Of a stretch of 64,000 bases of DNA, positions 29,050 to 37,929 are shown piece after piece. Every line of letters begins with the position of its first letter. Within the stretch, counting starts at the first letter, position 1. Below the pieces are notes generated by a model. It saw only the letters and a program-made list of their open reading frames with translations, did no database searches and was not told where the DNA came from. The DNA is from Acidimangrovimonas pyrenivorans. GTDB taxonomy: Bacteria > Pseudomonadota > Alphaproteobacteria > Rhodobacterales > Rhodobacteraceae. Made by a program: the position numbers and the translations under genes. The DNA is taken from contig NZ_JBHRSK010000016.1 in NCBI RefSeq assembly GCF_042643245.1, positions 98,839 to 162,838 on the forward strand. Direction: 5' to 3'.

Positions 29050-29882
29050 GCGATACGCGGATTCCGCTGGCGGGGGTGATCGGCTCTCCCGTCGCCCATA
29101 GCCGCTCGCCGGCCCTGCACGGCTATTGGCTCAAACGCTACGGCCTGCAGGGATACTACATCCCGATGGATATCGCCCAGGCCGATCTGGCCGAGGCATT
29201 GCAGACCCTGCCCAAGCTGGGTTTCGTCGGCGTCAACGTCACCATTCCGCACAAGGAAAGCGTGCTCCAGCTGGCCGATACCGTCACCGACCGGGCGGCG
29301 CTGATCGGCGCGGCGAACACGCTGATTTTCCGCCAGGACGGCAAGATCCACGCCGACAATACCGACGGTTCGGGCTTCGTCGCCAACCTGCGCCAGAACG
29401 CGCCGATGTGGGCACCGGCCTCGGGCCCGGCGGCGGTGCTGGGCGCCGGAGGCGCGGCACGGGCGGTGATCGCCGCGCTGATCGAGATCGGCGCGCCCGA
29501 GATCCGCGTCGCCAACCGCACCCGGGCCCGGGCCGAGGCGCTGCGCGCCGATTTCGGCGCCAAGGTCGTGGTTCACGACTGGGTTCAGGCCGCCGGAATG
29601 CTCGAGGATTGCGCCACGGTGGTGAACACCACCTCGCTGGGCATGACCGGCAAGCCGCAGATGAAGCTGTCGCTCGACGCGCTGTCGCCCAAGGCGGTTG
29701 TCAACGATCTGGTCTATACCCCGCTGCGGACCCATTTCCTCGATCTGGCCGAAGTGCAGGGCGCGACGGTGGTCGACGGGCTGGGCATGCTGCTGCACCA
29801 GGCGGCGCCGGGTTTCGAGCGTTGGTTCGGCCTGCGTCCGGATGTCGACGAGGACACCCGCCAGGCCGTGCTGAAGGCATGA
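29046..29882 (+). CDS. aroE: Shikimate dehydrogenase
   Basis: It reduces 3-dehydroshikimate to shikimate with NADPH in the pathway to chorismate. The 278-residue protein has the substrate-binding SRSPALHG region at about 19-26, the catalytic lysine K70 in NVTIPHKE with its partner aspartate D107, and the NADPH loop GAGGAAR at about 133-139. ATG at 29046 overlaps the maf stop and the gene's own stop overlaps coaE, so maf, aroE, coaE and dnaQ form one tightly coupled operon. Confidence 0.96.
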   Translation: MSDTRIPLAGVIGSPVAHSRSPALHGYWLKRYGLQGYYIPMDIAQADLAEALQTLPKLGFVGVNVTIPHKESVLQLADTVTDRAALIGAANTLIFRQDGKIHADNTDGSGFVANLRQNAPMWAPASGPAAVLGAGGAARAVIAALIEIGAPEIRVANRTRARAEALRADFGAKVVVHDWVQAAGMLEDCATVVNTTSLGMTGKPQMKLSLDALSPKAVVNDLVYTPLRTHFLDLAEVQGATVVDGLGMLLHQAAPGFERWFGLRPDVDEDTRQAVLKA

Positions 29883-30484
29883 GCCGGCCATTCCGCCTCG
29901 GTCTTACCGGCTCGATCGGCATGGGCAAATCGACCACGGCGCAATTCTTCGCCGAGGAGGGCGTGCCGGTCTGGGACGCCGATGCCGCGGTGCACCGGCT
30001 CTATGCCCCCGGCGGCGCTGGGGCGCAGGCGATCGCCGCGCTGCATCCGCAGGCGATCCGCGACGGCGCCGTCGACCGGACGGCGCTGAAGGACTGGATC
30101 GCGCGGGACAAGACCGCCCTGCCCCGGATCGAGGCCGTGATCCATCCGCTGGTCGCCGCCGACCGGGCCGAATTCATCGACAACGCGGCCAATAACGGCG
30201 CCGATCTCGTCGTGCTCGACATTCCGCTGCTGTTCGAGACCGGCGGCGATGCCGAGATGGACGGGGTCGTCGTCGTCTCGGCCCCGGCCGAGGTCCAGCG
30301 CGAGCGGGTCTTGGCCCGGCCCGGCATGACCGAGGCGCAGCTGGATACCATCCTCGCCCGCCAGATGCCGGATGCCGAGAAACGCGCGCGCGCGACCTGG
30401 GTGATCGAGACCACGGGGCTTGAGGCCGCCCGCCGTGCCGTGCGAGAACTGATCGAAGAGATCAAGGGGCGGAAAGATGCGTGA
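29879..30484 (+). CDS. coaE: Dephospho-CoA kinase
   Basis: It phosphorylates dephospho-CoA, the last step of coenzyme A synthesis. The 201-residue protein has the P-loop LTGSIGMGKSTT at about 9-20, the WDADAAVH segment and the DIPLLFE motif typical of CoaE. ATG at 29879 overlaps the aroE stop (ATGA) and its stop overlaps the dnaQ start by eight bases. Length and motifs are standard. Confidence 0.95.
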   Translation: MSRPFRLGLTGSIGMGKSTTAQFFAEEGVPVWDADAAVHRLYAPGGAGAQAIAALHPQAIRDGAVDRTALKDWIARDKTALPRIEAVIHPLVAADRAEFIDNAANNGADLVVLDIPLLFETGGDAEMDGVVVVSAPAEVQRERVLARPGMTEAQLDTILARQMPDAEKRARATWVIETTGLEAARRAVRELIEEIKGRKDA

Positions 30485-31169
30485 GATCGTTCTCGATACC
30501 GAGACCACGGGATTCGAGCCGTCGGAAGGCCACCGGATCGTCGAGATCGGGGCGGTGGAGCTGTTCAACCACGTCCCCACCGGCAACACCTATCACCAGT
30601 ATATCAACCCGCAGCGGCCGATGCCGAAAGAGGCGTTCGAGGTTCACGGGCTGGGCGACGATTTCCTGCGCGACAAGCCGCTTTTCGCGGATATCGGCCA
30701 GGCGTTTCTCGATTTCGTCGGCGATGCCAGGCTGGTGATCCACAACGCCGCCTTCGACATGAAGTTCCTCAATGCCGAGTTGGGCTGGGCCAACCTGCGC
30801 CAGCTGCCGAACGATCAGGCATTGGATACCCTGTTGATCGCACGGCGGAAATTCCCCGGTTCGCCGGCGACGCTGGACGCGCTTTGCCGCCGTTTCGGCA
30901 TCGACAACTCGGCGCGCGACCTGCACGGCGCGCTGCTCGACAGCGAGATCCTGGCGGAAGTCTATCTGGAACTGATCGGCGGCCGGCAGCCCGATTTCGG
31001 CCTGTCGACGCAAGGCGGCAAGAGCGCGGGTCTTGAAGAGGCCTCCGACTGGCGCCCGCCGCCGCGGCCGAAACCGCTGGCGCCCCGGATCACCGAAGCG
31101 GAAGCCGCCGCCCATGCCACCTTTGTCGAGGGGCTGGGCGACGGCGCGATCTGGAAGTCGCTGGGCTGA
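30477..31169 (+). CDS. dnaQ: DNA polymerase III epsilon subunit (proofreading exonuclease)
   Basis: DnaQ is the 3'-5' proofreading exonuclease of the replicative polymerase. The 230-residue protein shows the DEDDh family motifs: DTETTG at 7-12, the second acidic site in VIHNAAFDMKFL, and HGALLDSEILAEVY with the catalytic histidine and aspartate. The C-terminal 45 residues contain the proline-rich linker and short helix that bind the alpha subunit. ATG at 30477 lies inside the end of coaE. It converges directly on secB, the two stops being adjacent. Confidence 0.95.
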   Translation: MREIVLDTETTGFEPSEGHRIVEIGAVELFNHVPTGNTYHQYINPQRPMPKEAFEVHGLGDDFLRDKPLFADIGQAFLDFVGDARLVIHNAAFDMKFLNAELGWANLRQLPNDQALDTLLIARRKFPGSPATLDALCRRFGIDNSARDLHGALLDSEILAEVYLELIGGRQPDFGLSTQGGKSAGLEEASDWRPPPRPKPLAPRITEAEAAAHATFVEGLGDGAIWKSLG

Positions 31170-31676
31170 TCAGGCCTGGGCCGACTGAGCGGCGGCCTGT
31201 TGCTGCGCCGCGGCCTGCTGACGGTAGAGCTGGACGAAATCCACCGGCTCGAGGTTGAGCTGCGGGAAGCCGCCGTCATGGGTGGCGTCGGCGACGATGC
31301 GGCGGACATAGGGGAACAGGTGGCGCGGGCACTCGATCAGCAGGAACGGGTGCAGCTGGTCCTCCGGCACGCCGGCGACGTGGAAGATCCCGCCATACTC
31401 GATCTCCATCAGGAACATCTTGTCCTCGCTGTCCTTGTTCTTGGACTCGATGTTGAACTTCAGGATCACTTCGTACTGGTTTTCGACCGGGCGCTTGCGC
31501 GCGTCGAGGCCGATCTGGACCTGGATCTCGGGCGTGACCTCACCGCCATGCAGGCCCTTCTGGGCGACGATGTTCTCAAACGACATGTCGCGGATGTACT
31601 GGGCCAGGATCTGCATCTGGATCTGCTGCTGCTCGCCCTCTTGCGGGGCTGCGGTATCGGTGCCGTTCTCGGCCAT
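31170..31676 (-). CDS. secB: Protein-export chaperone SecB
   Basis: SecB keeps preproteins unfolded and passes them to SecA. The 168-residue protein contains the family core: YIRDMSFEN, then beta strands with the VILKFNIE and FLMEIEYGGIF segments, and HPFLLIECPRHLFPYVR. A Gln/Ala-rich tail ends the protein. ATG at 31676 has AGGAG seven bases upstream. It is convergent with dnaQ, whose stop codon touches its own. The short gap to fxsA upstream carries its promoter. Confidence 0.96.
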   Translation of the reverse strand: MAENGTDTAAPQEGEQQQIQMQILAQYIRDMSFENIVAQKGLHGGEVTPEIQVQIGLDARKRPVENQYEVILKFNIESKNKDSEDKMFLMEIEYGGIFHVAGVPEDQLHPFLLIECPRHLFPYVRRIVADATHDGGFPQLNLEPVDFVQLYRQQAAAQQQAAAQSAQA

Positions 31677-31785
31677 CGTAATCTCCTGTCGGAAGAGCTG
31701 TCTTAATCGTCGATTGTCTAGCAGGTCCGGCGCAGCCGCTCAATCCGCCTTGGCGACGCGTCACCAAGCTGTCAGTGCGGGGCTG

Positions 31786-32319
31786 TCAGTGCCGGGTCCA
31801 GCCCGAGGGTTGATGGGTCGGACGCTTGTTCGGGTCGAGTTCCTCGAATTCGCCGTCGATCACCGATCCGTCGCCGAAATCGCCGGGATAGCCACCATGC
31901 GGCCCGCCCGAATGCGGCCCGTGCGGCCGCGGGCCGGACTGCATCCGGCCGGACCCCATCTCGAAGGTGGTGACGCGCATGTTGCGCCCGGCCCAGCGCA
32001 TGATCGCCCGCCGCACCGCCGGCACCAGCAGCAGGAAGCCGATCGTGTCGGTCAGGAAGCCCGGCGTCACCAGCAGCGCGCCGGACAGCAGGATCATCGC
32101 ACCGTGGGCCAGCGGCGCCGTCGGGTCGTCGAGCTCGGAGAACGAGCGCCGCAGCTCTTCCATCGTCTGCATGCCCTGGCGCTTGACCAGCGCGGTGCCC
32201 AGCATCGCGGTGCCGATGACGATGGCAAGCGTCGGCCACAGGGTCAGCCAGCCGCCGACCTTGATGAACAGAGCGATCTCGGTCAGCGGAACGAAGACGA
32301 ACAGGGCAAAAAGCCACAT
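31786..32319 (-). CDS. fxsA: FxsA family membrane protein
   Basis: FxsA proteins are small inner-membrane proteins; the E. coli member relieves exclusion of phage T7 by the F plasmid when overproduced, and the normal role is unknown. The 177-residue protein has hydrophobic spans at about 3-20, 24-42 and 70-105 and the conserved LTPGFLTDTIGFLLLVPAVR-like segment. The C-terminal 55 residues are hydrophilic and rich in Gly, Pro and His. ATG at 32319 follows AAGGAAA. It is divergent from the Tim44-like gene, an arrangement common in alphaproteobacteria. Confidence 0.88.
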   Translation of the reverse strand: MWLFALFVFVPLTEIALFIKVGGWLTLWPTLAIVIGTAMLGTALVKRQGMQTMEELRRSFSELDDPTAPLAHGAMILLSGALLVTPGFLTDTIGFLLLVPAVRRAIMRWAGRNMRVTTFEMGSGRMQSGPRPHGPHSGGPHGGYPGDFGDGSVIDGEFEELDPNKRPTHQPSGWTRH

Positions 32320-32440
32320 CTCGGTTTTCCTTATCCTCGGGGGGTATGGTAGACTCCCCCGCCTTGGCACCCTACATAGGGGGGGACCGTGGGCGATACC
32401 AACCCCACAGAGATTTTACTGCCCCGAAACCGAGGTAAAA

Positions 32441-33103
32441 ATGAGTTCTGCCGTGATCCAACTGCTTGTTCTGGCCGGGGTCGCCGTGTTCCTGATCCTG
32501 CGTCTGAAAAGTGTTCTCGGCACCCGTGAAGGCTTTGAAAAACCGCCGCTTCCGACGCAGAAATCGGAAGAGAGGCCGCGTCGGCGCGAGTTCGAGGTGA
32601 TCGAGGGCGGCCCGGATGCCGACATCATCGATCACGTGCCCGAGGGCAGCCCCGCCGCCCAGGCCCTGGCCGCGATGAAGCGGGTCGAGCCGTCCTTCGG
32701 CGTCGGTGAGTTCCTGCGCGGGGCGCGCGGCGCCTACGAGATGATCCTGACCGCCTTCGAGAAGGGCGATCTCGACTCCGTCGCGCCCTTCCTCGCCCCC
32801 GATGTCCTCGACAGTTTCCGCGAGGTGGTCGCCCAGCGCGAGGCCCAGGGCCTGACGCTCGAGACCAACTTCGTCGGCATCCGCGAGCTGACCCTGACCG
32901 AGGCCAGCTTCGACCGCGCCAGCAACGAGGCCGAGGTCACCGTGCGCTTCGTCGGCGAGCTGACTTCAGTGGTCCGCAACAAGGCCGGCGAGATCGTCGA
33001 GGGCGACGCCAACACGATCCGGCGTCAGCGCGACGTCTGGACCTTCGGCCGCAAGATGGGGTCGAACGATCCCAACTGGCAACTGGTCGCCACCGGCGAA
33101 TGA
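32441..33103 (+). CDS. Tim44/TimA-like domain protein
   Basis: A 220-residue protein with one N-terminal membrane anchor (about 4-22), a charged linker, and a C-terminal Tim44-like domain from about residue 75 (GAYEMILTAFEKGDLDSVAPFL and DVWTFGRKMGSNDPNW). This is the bacterial relative of the mitochondrial import component; in Caulobacter the homologue is an inner-membrane protein of unknown exact role. ATG at 32441 has GAGG five bases upstream. Its stop overlaps the mltA start, so the two are co-transcribed, followed by the Smr gene. Confidence 0.9.
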   Translation: MSSAVIQLLVLAGVAVFLILRLKSVLGTREGFEKPPLPTQKSEERPRRREFEVIEGGPDADIIDHVPEGSPAAQALAAMKRVEPSFGVGEFLRGARGAYEMILTAFEKGDLDSVAPFLAPDVLDSFREVVAQREAQGLTLETNFVGIRELTLTEASFDRASNEAEVTVRFVGELTSVVRNKAGEIVEGDANTIRRQRDVWTFGRKMGSNDPNWQLVATGE

Positions 33104-34152
33104 TGGGCGGGGCGCGGCTTGTCGGCGCCCTCGCGCTTGTGGCCGTGGTCGCCGCCATGGCAGCGACCGTGACGGGGGCGGCGGCCGGGCCGCGCGCGCA
33201 AACGCTGCGCTTCGATCAGCTCAAGGGCTGGGCCAAGGACGATTTCGCCGCCGCCCTGTCGACCTTTCTCGTCACCTGCCCGCGGCTGAAAGACCCGGAC
33301 TGGCACGAGACCTGCGCCGCCGCGCGCCTGGCCGGCGACGATCCGCGCGGCTTCTTCGAGAGCTATTTCCGCCCGGTTCTGCTGGGCGATCCGAAACAGG
33401 CGCTGTTCACCGGCTATTACGAGCCGGAACTGACCGCCTCGGCCACCCGGACCCCGCGTTTTGCCTACCCGATCTATCGCCGCCCGCCCGAACTGCGGCC
33501 CGGCGCGGTCTGGTATAGCCGGGCCGAGATCGAAACCCGGCACCTCCTTGCCGGCCGCGGGCTCGAGATCGCCTGGCTCGACAACCCGGTCGACGCCTTC
33601 TTCCTCCAGGTCCAGGGCTCGGGCCGGTTGCACCTGACCGACGGCCGCATCCTGCGCGTCGGCTTCGACGGCAAGAACGGCCATCCCTACCGCTCGGTCG
33701 GGCGCGAGATGGCCCGGCGCGGCCTGCTGCCCAAGCACCGGGTCTCGGCTGCCCGCATCCGCAGCTGGGTCAAGGACCATCCCGATCGCGGCATGACGAT
33801 GCTGCGCCACAACCCGTCCTACGTCTTCTTCCGCGTCTTGCGCCTGGCCGCCAATCGCGGGCCGCTGGGGGCGATGCGCAAGCCGGTGACGGCGGGCCGC
33901 AGCATCGCGGTCGATCCCGATTACGTGCCGCTGGGGGCGCCGGTCTGGGTCGAGAAGACGGGCCGCAACCCGCTGCGCCGGCTGATGATCGCCCAGGATA
34001 CCGGCAGTGCCATCAAGGGGCCGCAACGGGCCGATATCTTCTACGGTTCGGGCGCCAAGGCGGGTCGCATCGCCAGCCATGTCCGCGACGGCGGCCGCAT
34101 GGTCGTGCTGTTGCCGGTCGCCCGGGCCCTGGCGATGGAAAACGGGGGCTAG
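33100..34152 (+). CDS. mltA: Membrane-bound lytic murein transglycosylase A
   Basis: MltA cleaves peptidoglycan between MurNAc and GlcNAc to form the 1,6-anhydro product. The 350-residue protein begins with a signal sequence (about 5-29) without a lipobox cysteine, so it is probably soluble or loosely anchored in the periplasm. The MltA domain includes FTGYYEPEL, the QVQGSGRL segment, and the C-terminal 3D domain with AQDTGSAIKGPQRADIFYGSG, which holds the catalytic aspartate. The start is ATG at 33100 or the next ATG at 33103, both overlapping the Tim44-like stop. Confidence 0.93.
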   Translation: MMGGARLVGALALVAVVAAMAATVTGAAAGPRAQTLRFDQLKGWAKDDFAAALSTFLVTCPRLKDPDWHETCAAARLAGDDPRGFFESYFRPVLLGDPKQALFTGYYEPELTASATRTPRFAYPIYRRPPELRPGAVWYSRAEIETRHLLAGRGLEIAWLDNPVDAFFLQVQGSGRLHLTDGRILRVGFDGKNGHPYRSVGREMARRGLLPKHRVSAARIRSWVKDHPDRGMTMLRHNPSYVFFRVLRLAANRGPLGAMRKPVTAGRSIAVDPDYVPLGAPVWVEKTGRNPLRRLMIAQDTGSAIKGPQRADIFYGSGAKAGRIASHVRDGGRMVVLLPVARALAMENGG

Positions 34153-34156
34153 GGCG

Positions 34157-34780
34157 ATGGCGCGGCGCCGGCCCCGGGCCCTGCGGCCCGAGGAAGAGGA
34201 ACTGTGGCAGCGGGTCGCGCGCTCGCTGACGCCAATGCATCCGGCCCGGCCGCATCCGGGGCCGGAAGAACCCGACCGCCCGGTGAAACACGACACCGTC
34301 AAGCACGACCCGACCGGTCCGGCGCCGCTGCCCGAGTTCCAGCTTGGCCAGTCGGCCCGGCCCCGGGCCCACGGCCATGACCTTGCCCCCTCTGTCACCG
34401 AGCATCTGCATCACGCCCCGGTGCGGATGGACCGCAAGCAGTTCACACGGATGAACCGGGGCAAGCTGACGCCCGAGCGGCGGCTCGACCTGCACGGCAT
34501 GACCCTGGCCGAGGCGCATCCCGAGCTGATCCGGTTCGTCCTGACCTCGCATGCCGCCGGCAAGCGGCTGGTGCTGGTGATCACCGGCAAGGGCCGCGAC
34601 GGCGACGGCATGGGCCCGATCCCCACCCGGCGCGGCATCCTGCGCCACCAGGTGCCGCACTGGCTGTCGGCGCCGCCTTTGGGCGCGGTCGTGCTGCAGG
34701 TCACGCCGGCCCATCGCAAGCATGGCGGCGAAGGCGCGTTCTACGTCTACCTGCGCCGCGCGCCCGGCTCTACTGGGTGA
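34157..34780 (+). CDS. Smr domain protein
   Basis: A 207-residue protein with a C-terminal Smr domain starting near residue 108: LDLHGMTLAEAH, then LVLVITGKG and the PPLGAVVLQVTPA segment. Smr domains bind or nick nucleic acid, and small stand-alone Smr proteins in bacteria have been linked to ribosome rescue or DNA repair; the target of this one is unknown. The N-terminal 90 residues are basic, proline-rich and probably disordered. ATG at 34157 has AGGG upstream and lies four bases after mltA. It ends inside the convergent hydrolase gene by 11 bases. Confidence 0.88.
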   Translation: MARRRPRALRPEEEELWQRVARSLTPMHPARPHPGPEEPDRPVKHDTVKHDPTGPAPLPEFQLGQSARPRAHGHDLAPSVTEHLHHAPVRMDRKQFTRMNRGKLTPERRLDLHGMTLAEAHPELIRFVLTSHAAGKRLVLVITGKGRDGDGMGPIPTRRGILRHQVPHWLSAPPLGAVVLQVTPAHRKHGGEGAFYVYLRRAPGSTG

Positions 34781-35873
34781 TCGAGAGCGGTTCGAGCAGG
34801 ATTTCCGTCGCCTTCTGCACCGCCAGCACCGTGCCGGGAAGCAGCCCGGTTCGCCCCGAGCGGTCGCGCTGGATATAGTCGTTCACCGCCCCGGCATTGC
34901 GGAACAAGCGGATCAGCGCCGGCGAGTTGCCCAGCGTGAAGTGGTTCAGGTCGGCCCCGTTGGAGAATTTCGTCACGTTGAACACGGTTACCGGCAGGTC
35001 GGCCACCTGGCTGATGGTCTTGAGGTTGCCCAGTTGGTGCTGCGCCCCCGACAGCATCGCTGACAGCCGCAGCGCCCGGTCCTTGGTCGAGACGAAGATG
35101 ACGAAGGGCTGCGGCAGCCGGCCCATGCGCCAGGCCTGCGAATGGAACACGTCGACATCGATATCGGGCGAGATCAGCACCACCGCGTTGACGGCCCGCC
35201 GCGGCAACGCCGGGTTCTCGATCGCCATCTGCCGCAGGGTTTCGACCGCCAGGAAGGCGCCCATCGAATGGGCGGCCAGCAGGATCGATTCCGCCCCGGC
35301 GGCGCGGGCGTCCTTGATCGTTCTTTCCAGCGCGTCGCGGGCGAACAGCGCGCTGTCGCGGTCGTGTTCGTAGCCCAGGACCTTGGCGGCCGAGGACCAG
35401 GAGAAATAGACCGGCACGCCGCCTATGTCGAAATCGTCGACCAGCTGCGCCAGCCGGAAGGCGCCCTCGGCGAAATTGACGTTGAAGCCATGGACGAACA
35501 GGACGACCTCGCGCTGGCCGGGCGGCCGCGCCCGCAGCTGCCGGGCCAGCCGGGCGCGGAACATGGCCTCGCCGTCGAAGCGTTGCTCGCCCGCCAGCGC
35601 GAAATCGCGCTTCGGGTCCGGCACGCCGCCGCTGACCTCCAGTTTTCCCGGCGTATGGCTGGGCGGAATCGCCACCTCGAGCTGACCGTAAAGCGGCTTG
35701 TAGACCCGGTCGCTACCGTATTTCCCGGCCGGTTCGGGATTGCGCGTGGTGGCGTAGAGCAGCGTTTCGACCTTGCCGACCTGCGCCGCCTCGGGCAGCA
35801 CCACCGTCGCCGGCCGCGGGGCGCAGGCGGCAAGGGCGAGGCAGAAAAGGACGGCGAGGCGAATCCGGAACAT
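34770..35873 (-). CDS. Lipoprotein alpha/beta hydrolase (DUF900 family)
   Basis: A 367-residue protein with a lipoprotein signal: LALAAC with the lipidated cysteine at C17. The rest is an alpha/beta hydrolase fold of the DUF900 type, with LFVHGFNV (oxyanion region), the nucleophile serine in LAAHSMGA, an aspartate in SPDIDVDVF, and a late histidine in ADLNHF. The substrate is unknown; location is likely the periplasmic face of a membrane. ATG at 35873 is chosen to place the lipobox correctly, though no ribosome site is evident. It lies between the convergent Smr gene and hslU. Confidence 0.82.
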   Translation of the reverse strand: MFRIRLAVLFCLALAACAPRPATVVLPEAAQVGKVETLLYATTRNPEPAGKYGSDRVYKPLYGQLEVAIPPSHTPGKLEVSGGVPDPKRDFALAGEQRFDGEAMFRARLARQLRARPPGQREVVLFVHGFNVNFAEGAFRLAQLVDDFDIGGVPVYFSWSSAAKVLGYEHDRDSALFARDALERTIKDARAAGAESILLAAHSMGAFLAVETLRQMAIENPALPRRAVNAVVLISPDIDVDVFHSQAWRMGRLPQPFVIFVSTKDRALRLSAMLSGAQHQLGNLKTISQVADLPVTVFNVTKFSNGADLNHFTLGNSPALIRLFRNAGAVNDYIQRDRSGRTGLLPGTVLAVQKATEILLEPLSITQ

Positions 35874-35967
35874 CGGGCCGAGGGCTGAAAGGGCTTTTCG
35901 CAGTGATACGAAATGCCCGTAGCCCCGGCCAGCCCTTCGTGACGTCACATTGCCGAGTGGCGCCGTG

Positions 35968-37272
35968 TTACAGCACGTAGCGGCTCAGATCGGCCGATTT
36001 CATCAGCTCGCCCAGATTGGCATCGACAAAGCCGGCATCGACGACGATCTCCTCGCCGCCCCGGTCCGGCGCGGTGAAGCTCAGCTCCTCGAACACCCGC
36101 TCCATCACGGTATAGAGCCGCCGCGCGCCGATATTCTCGACGCTGCGGTTGACCTCGGCCGCGATCCGGGCCAGCGCCGCGATGCCGTCCTCGGTGAAGC
36201 TGACCGTCACCTCCTCGGTGCCCATCAGCGCGGTGTATTGCCGGGTCAGGGCGTTGTCGGTCTCGGTCAGGATGCGGACGAAATCCTCTTCCGTCAGCGC
36301 CCGCAGCTCGACCCGGATCGGCAGCCGGCCCTGCAATTCGGGCAGCAGGTCCGAGGGTTTGGCGATGTGGAAGGCGCCCGAGGCGATGAACAGGATATGG
36401 TCGGTCTTGACCGCGCCATACTTGGTGCTGACGGTCGTGCCCTCGATCAGCGGCAGCAGGTCGCGCTGAACCCCCTCGCGGCTGACATCGCCACCGCGGG
36501 CATCGGCCCGGGCGCAGACCTTGTCGATCTCGTCGAGGAAGACGATGCCGTTCTCCTGCACCGCCTCCAGCGCCGCCTTGTTGACCGCCTCGTCATCCAG
36601 CAGCTTGTCGGCCTCCTCGCCGATCAGGATGTCGTAGCTTTGCGCCACGGTCATCTTGCGTCTCACGGTGCGGCCGCCGAAGCCCTTGAAGATGTCGCCC
36701 AGGTTCAGCATCCCCATGCCGCCACCGGGCTGGCCCGGGATGTCCATCATCGGCATCGGGTTCGAGGTATCGGCGAGTTCGAGCTCGATCTCGGTATCGT
36801 CCAGTTCGCCGCGCTTGAGCTTGCCGCGGAACATCTCGCGCGTCTGCTCGCGCGCGTCCTTGCCGGCGATGGCCTCGATCACCCGCTCCTCGGCCGCCGC
36901 ATGGGCCTTGGCCTTGACCTCCTCGCGCATCCGCTCGCGGGTCTCGATGATCGCGGCATCGACCAGGTCGCGGACGATCTGCTCCACGTCACGGCCGACA
37001 TAGCCGACCTCGGTGAACTTCGTCGCCTCGACCTTGACGAAGGGCGCCTTGGCCAGCTTGGCCAGGCGGCGGCTGATCTCGGTCTTGCCGACGCCGGTCG
37101 GGCCGATCATCAGGATGTTCTTGGGGTAGACTTCTTCGCGGATGTCATCGGCCAGCCGCTTGCGCCGCCAGCGGTTGCGCAGCGCCACGGCGACGGCGCG
37201 CTTGGCCTCCTTCTGGCCGATGATGAAGCGGTCGAGCTCCGAGACAATCTCGCGGGGGGTCAGGTTGGTCAT
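35968..37272 (-). CDS. hslU: HslUV protease ATPase subunit HslU (ClpY)
   Basis: HslU unfolds substrates and feeds them into HslV. The 434-residue protein has Walker A GPTGVGKT at 57-64, Walker B FLDEIDK, the family-specific GYVGRDVEQIVRDL pore region, and the intermediate domain between about 110 and 230. The C-terminal RYVL tail is the segment that inserts between HslV subunits; RYIL or RYxL is the family norm. ATG at 37272 overlaps the hslV stop (ATGA). Length is standard. Confidence 0.97.
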   Translation of the reverse strand: MTNLTPREIVSELDRFIIGQKEAKRAVAVALRNRWRRKRLADDIREEVYPKNILMIGPTGVGKTEISRRLAKLAKAPFVKVEATKFTEVGYVGRDVEQIVRDLVDAAIIETRERMREEVKAKAHAAAEERVIEAIAGKDAREQTREMFRGKLKRGELDDTEIELELADTSNPMPMMDIPGQPGGGMGMLNLGDIFKGFGGRTVRRKMTVAQSYDILIGEEADKLLDDEAVNKAALEAVQENGIVFLDEIDKVCARADARGGDVSREGVQRDLLPLIEGTTVSTKYGAVKTDHILFIASGAFHIAKPSDLLPELQGRLPIRVELRALTEEDFVRILTETDNALTRQYTALMGTEEVTVSFTEDGIAALARIAAEVNRSVENIGARRLYTVMERVFEELSFTAPDRGGEEIVVDAGFVDANLGELMKSADLSRYVL

Positions 37273-37826
37273 TTGGCTATCTTCTCAACCGTCAGGTTGC
37301 CGTTGGTATAGACGCAGATATCCGAGGCGATGGCCATCGCCTTGCGGGCGACCTCCTCGGCGGTCAGTTCGCTCTCCATCAGCCCGCGTGCCGCGGCGAG
37401 GGCGAAGTTGCCGCCCGAGCCGATGGCGGCGATGTCATGTTCGGGTTCCAGCACGTCGCCGGCGCCGGTGATGACGTAAAGCTGGTCGCCATCGGTGACG
37501 ATCAGCATCGCCTCGAGATTGCGCAGGTACTTGTCCATGCGCCAGTCCTTGGCCAGCTCGACGCAGGCGCGCTGCAACTGCCCCGGCGCCGATTCCAGCT
37601 TCTTTTCCAGCCGTTCCAGCAGGGTGAAGGCGTCGGCTGTCGAGCCGGCGAAACCGACGACGACATCATGGCCGCCGGGCGAGATCCGCCGCACCTTGCG
37701 CGCGGTGCCCTTGATGACGGTCTGGCCCAGGCTCACCTGGCCGTCGCCGGCCACCACCACCTCGCCGCCGCGCCGCACCCCGATGATCGTGGTGCCGTGC
37801 CAGCCGGGAAACTTGTCTTCCGCCAT
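37269..37826 (-). CDS. hslV: HslUV protease peptidase subunit HslV (ClpQ)
   Basis: HslV is the proteasome-like threonine peptidase of the HslUV complex. The 185-residue precursor has an 11-residue leader; the mature protein would start at T12 of HGTTIIGV, the double threonine with the nucleophile exposed by self-cleavage. GFAGSTADAFTLLERLE and the IGSGGNFALAAA segment are conserved. ATG at 37826 follows GGAGG. It is coupled to hslU by an ATGA overlap and divergent from the 303-residue gene at 37930. Confidence 0.97.
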   Translation of the reverse strand: MAEDKFPGWHGTTIIGVRRGGEVVVAGDGQVSLGQTVIKGTARKVRRISPGGHDVVVGFAGSTADAFTLLERLEKKLESAPGQLQRACVELAKDWRMDKYLRNLEAMLIVTDGDQLYVITGAGDVLEPEHDIAAIGSGGNFALAAARGLMESELTAEEVARKAMAIASDICVYTNGNLTVEKIAK

Positions 37827-37929
37827 TCATGCCTCCGTCCGTTCCCGCCTATATGGCGGCCATGGCCAGCGGGAACAAGGCCGGTGAACAAGCCTTGCGC
37901 GGCCCCGGCCCCGGCCCTAGCCTGCCGCC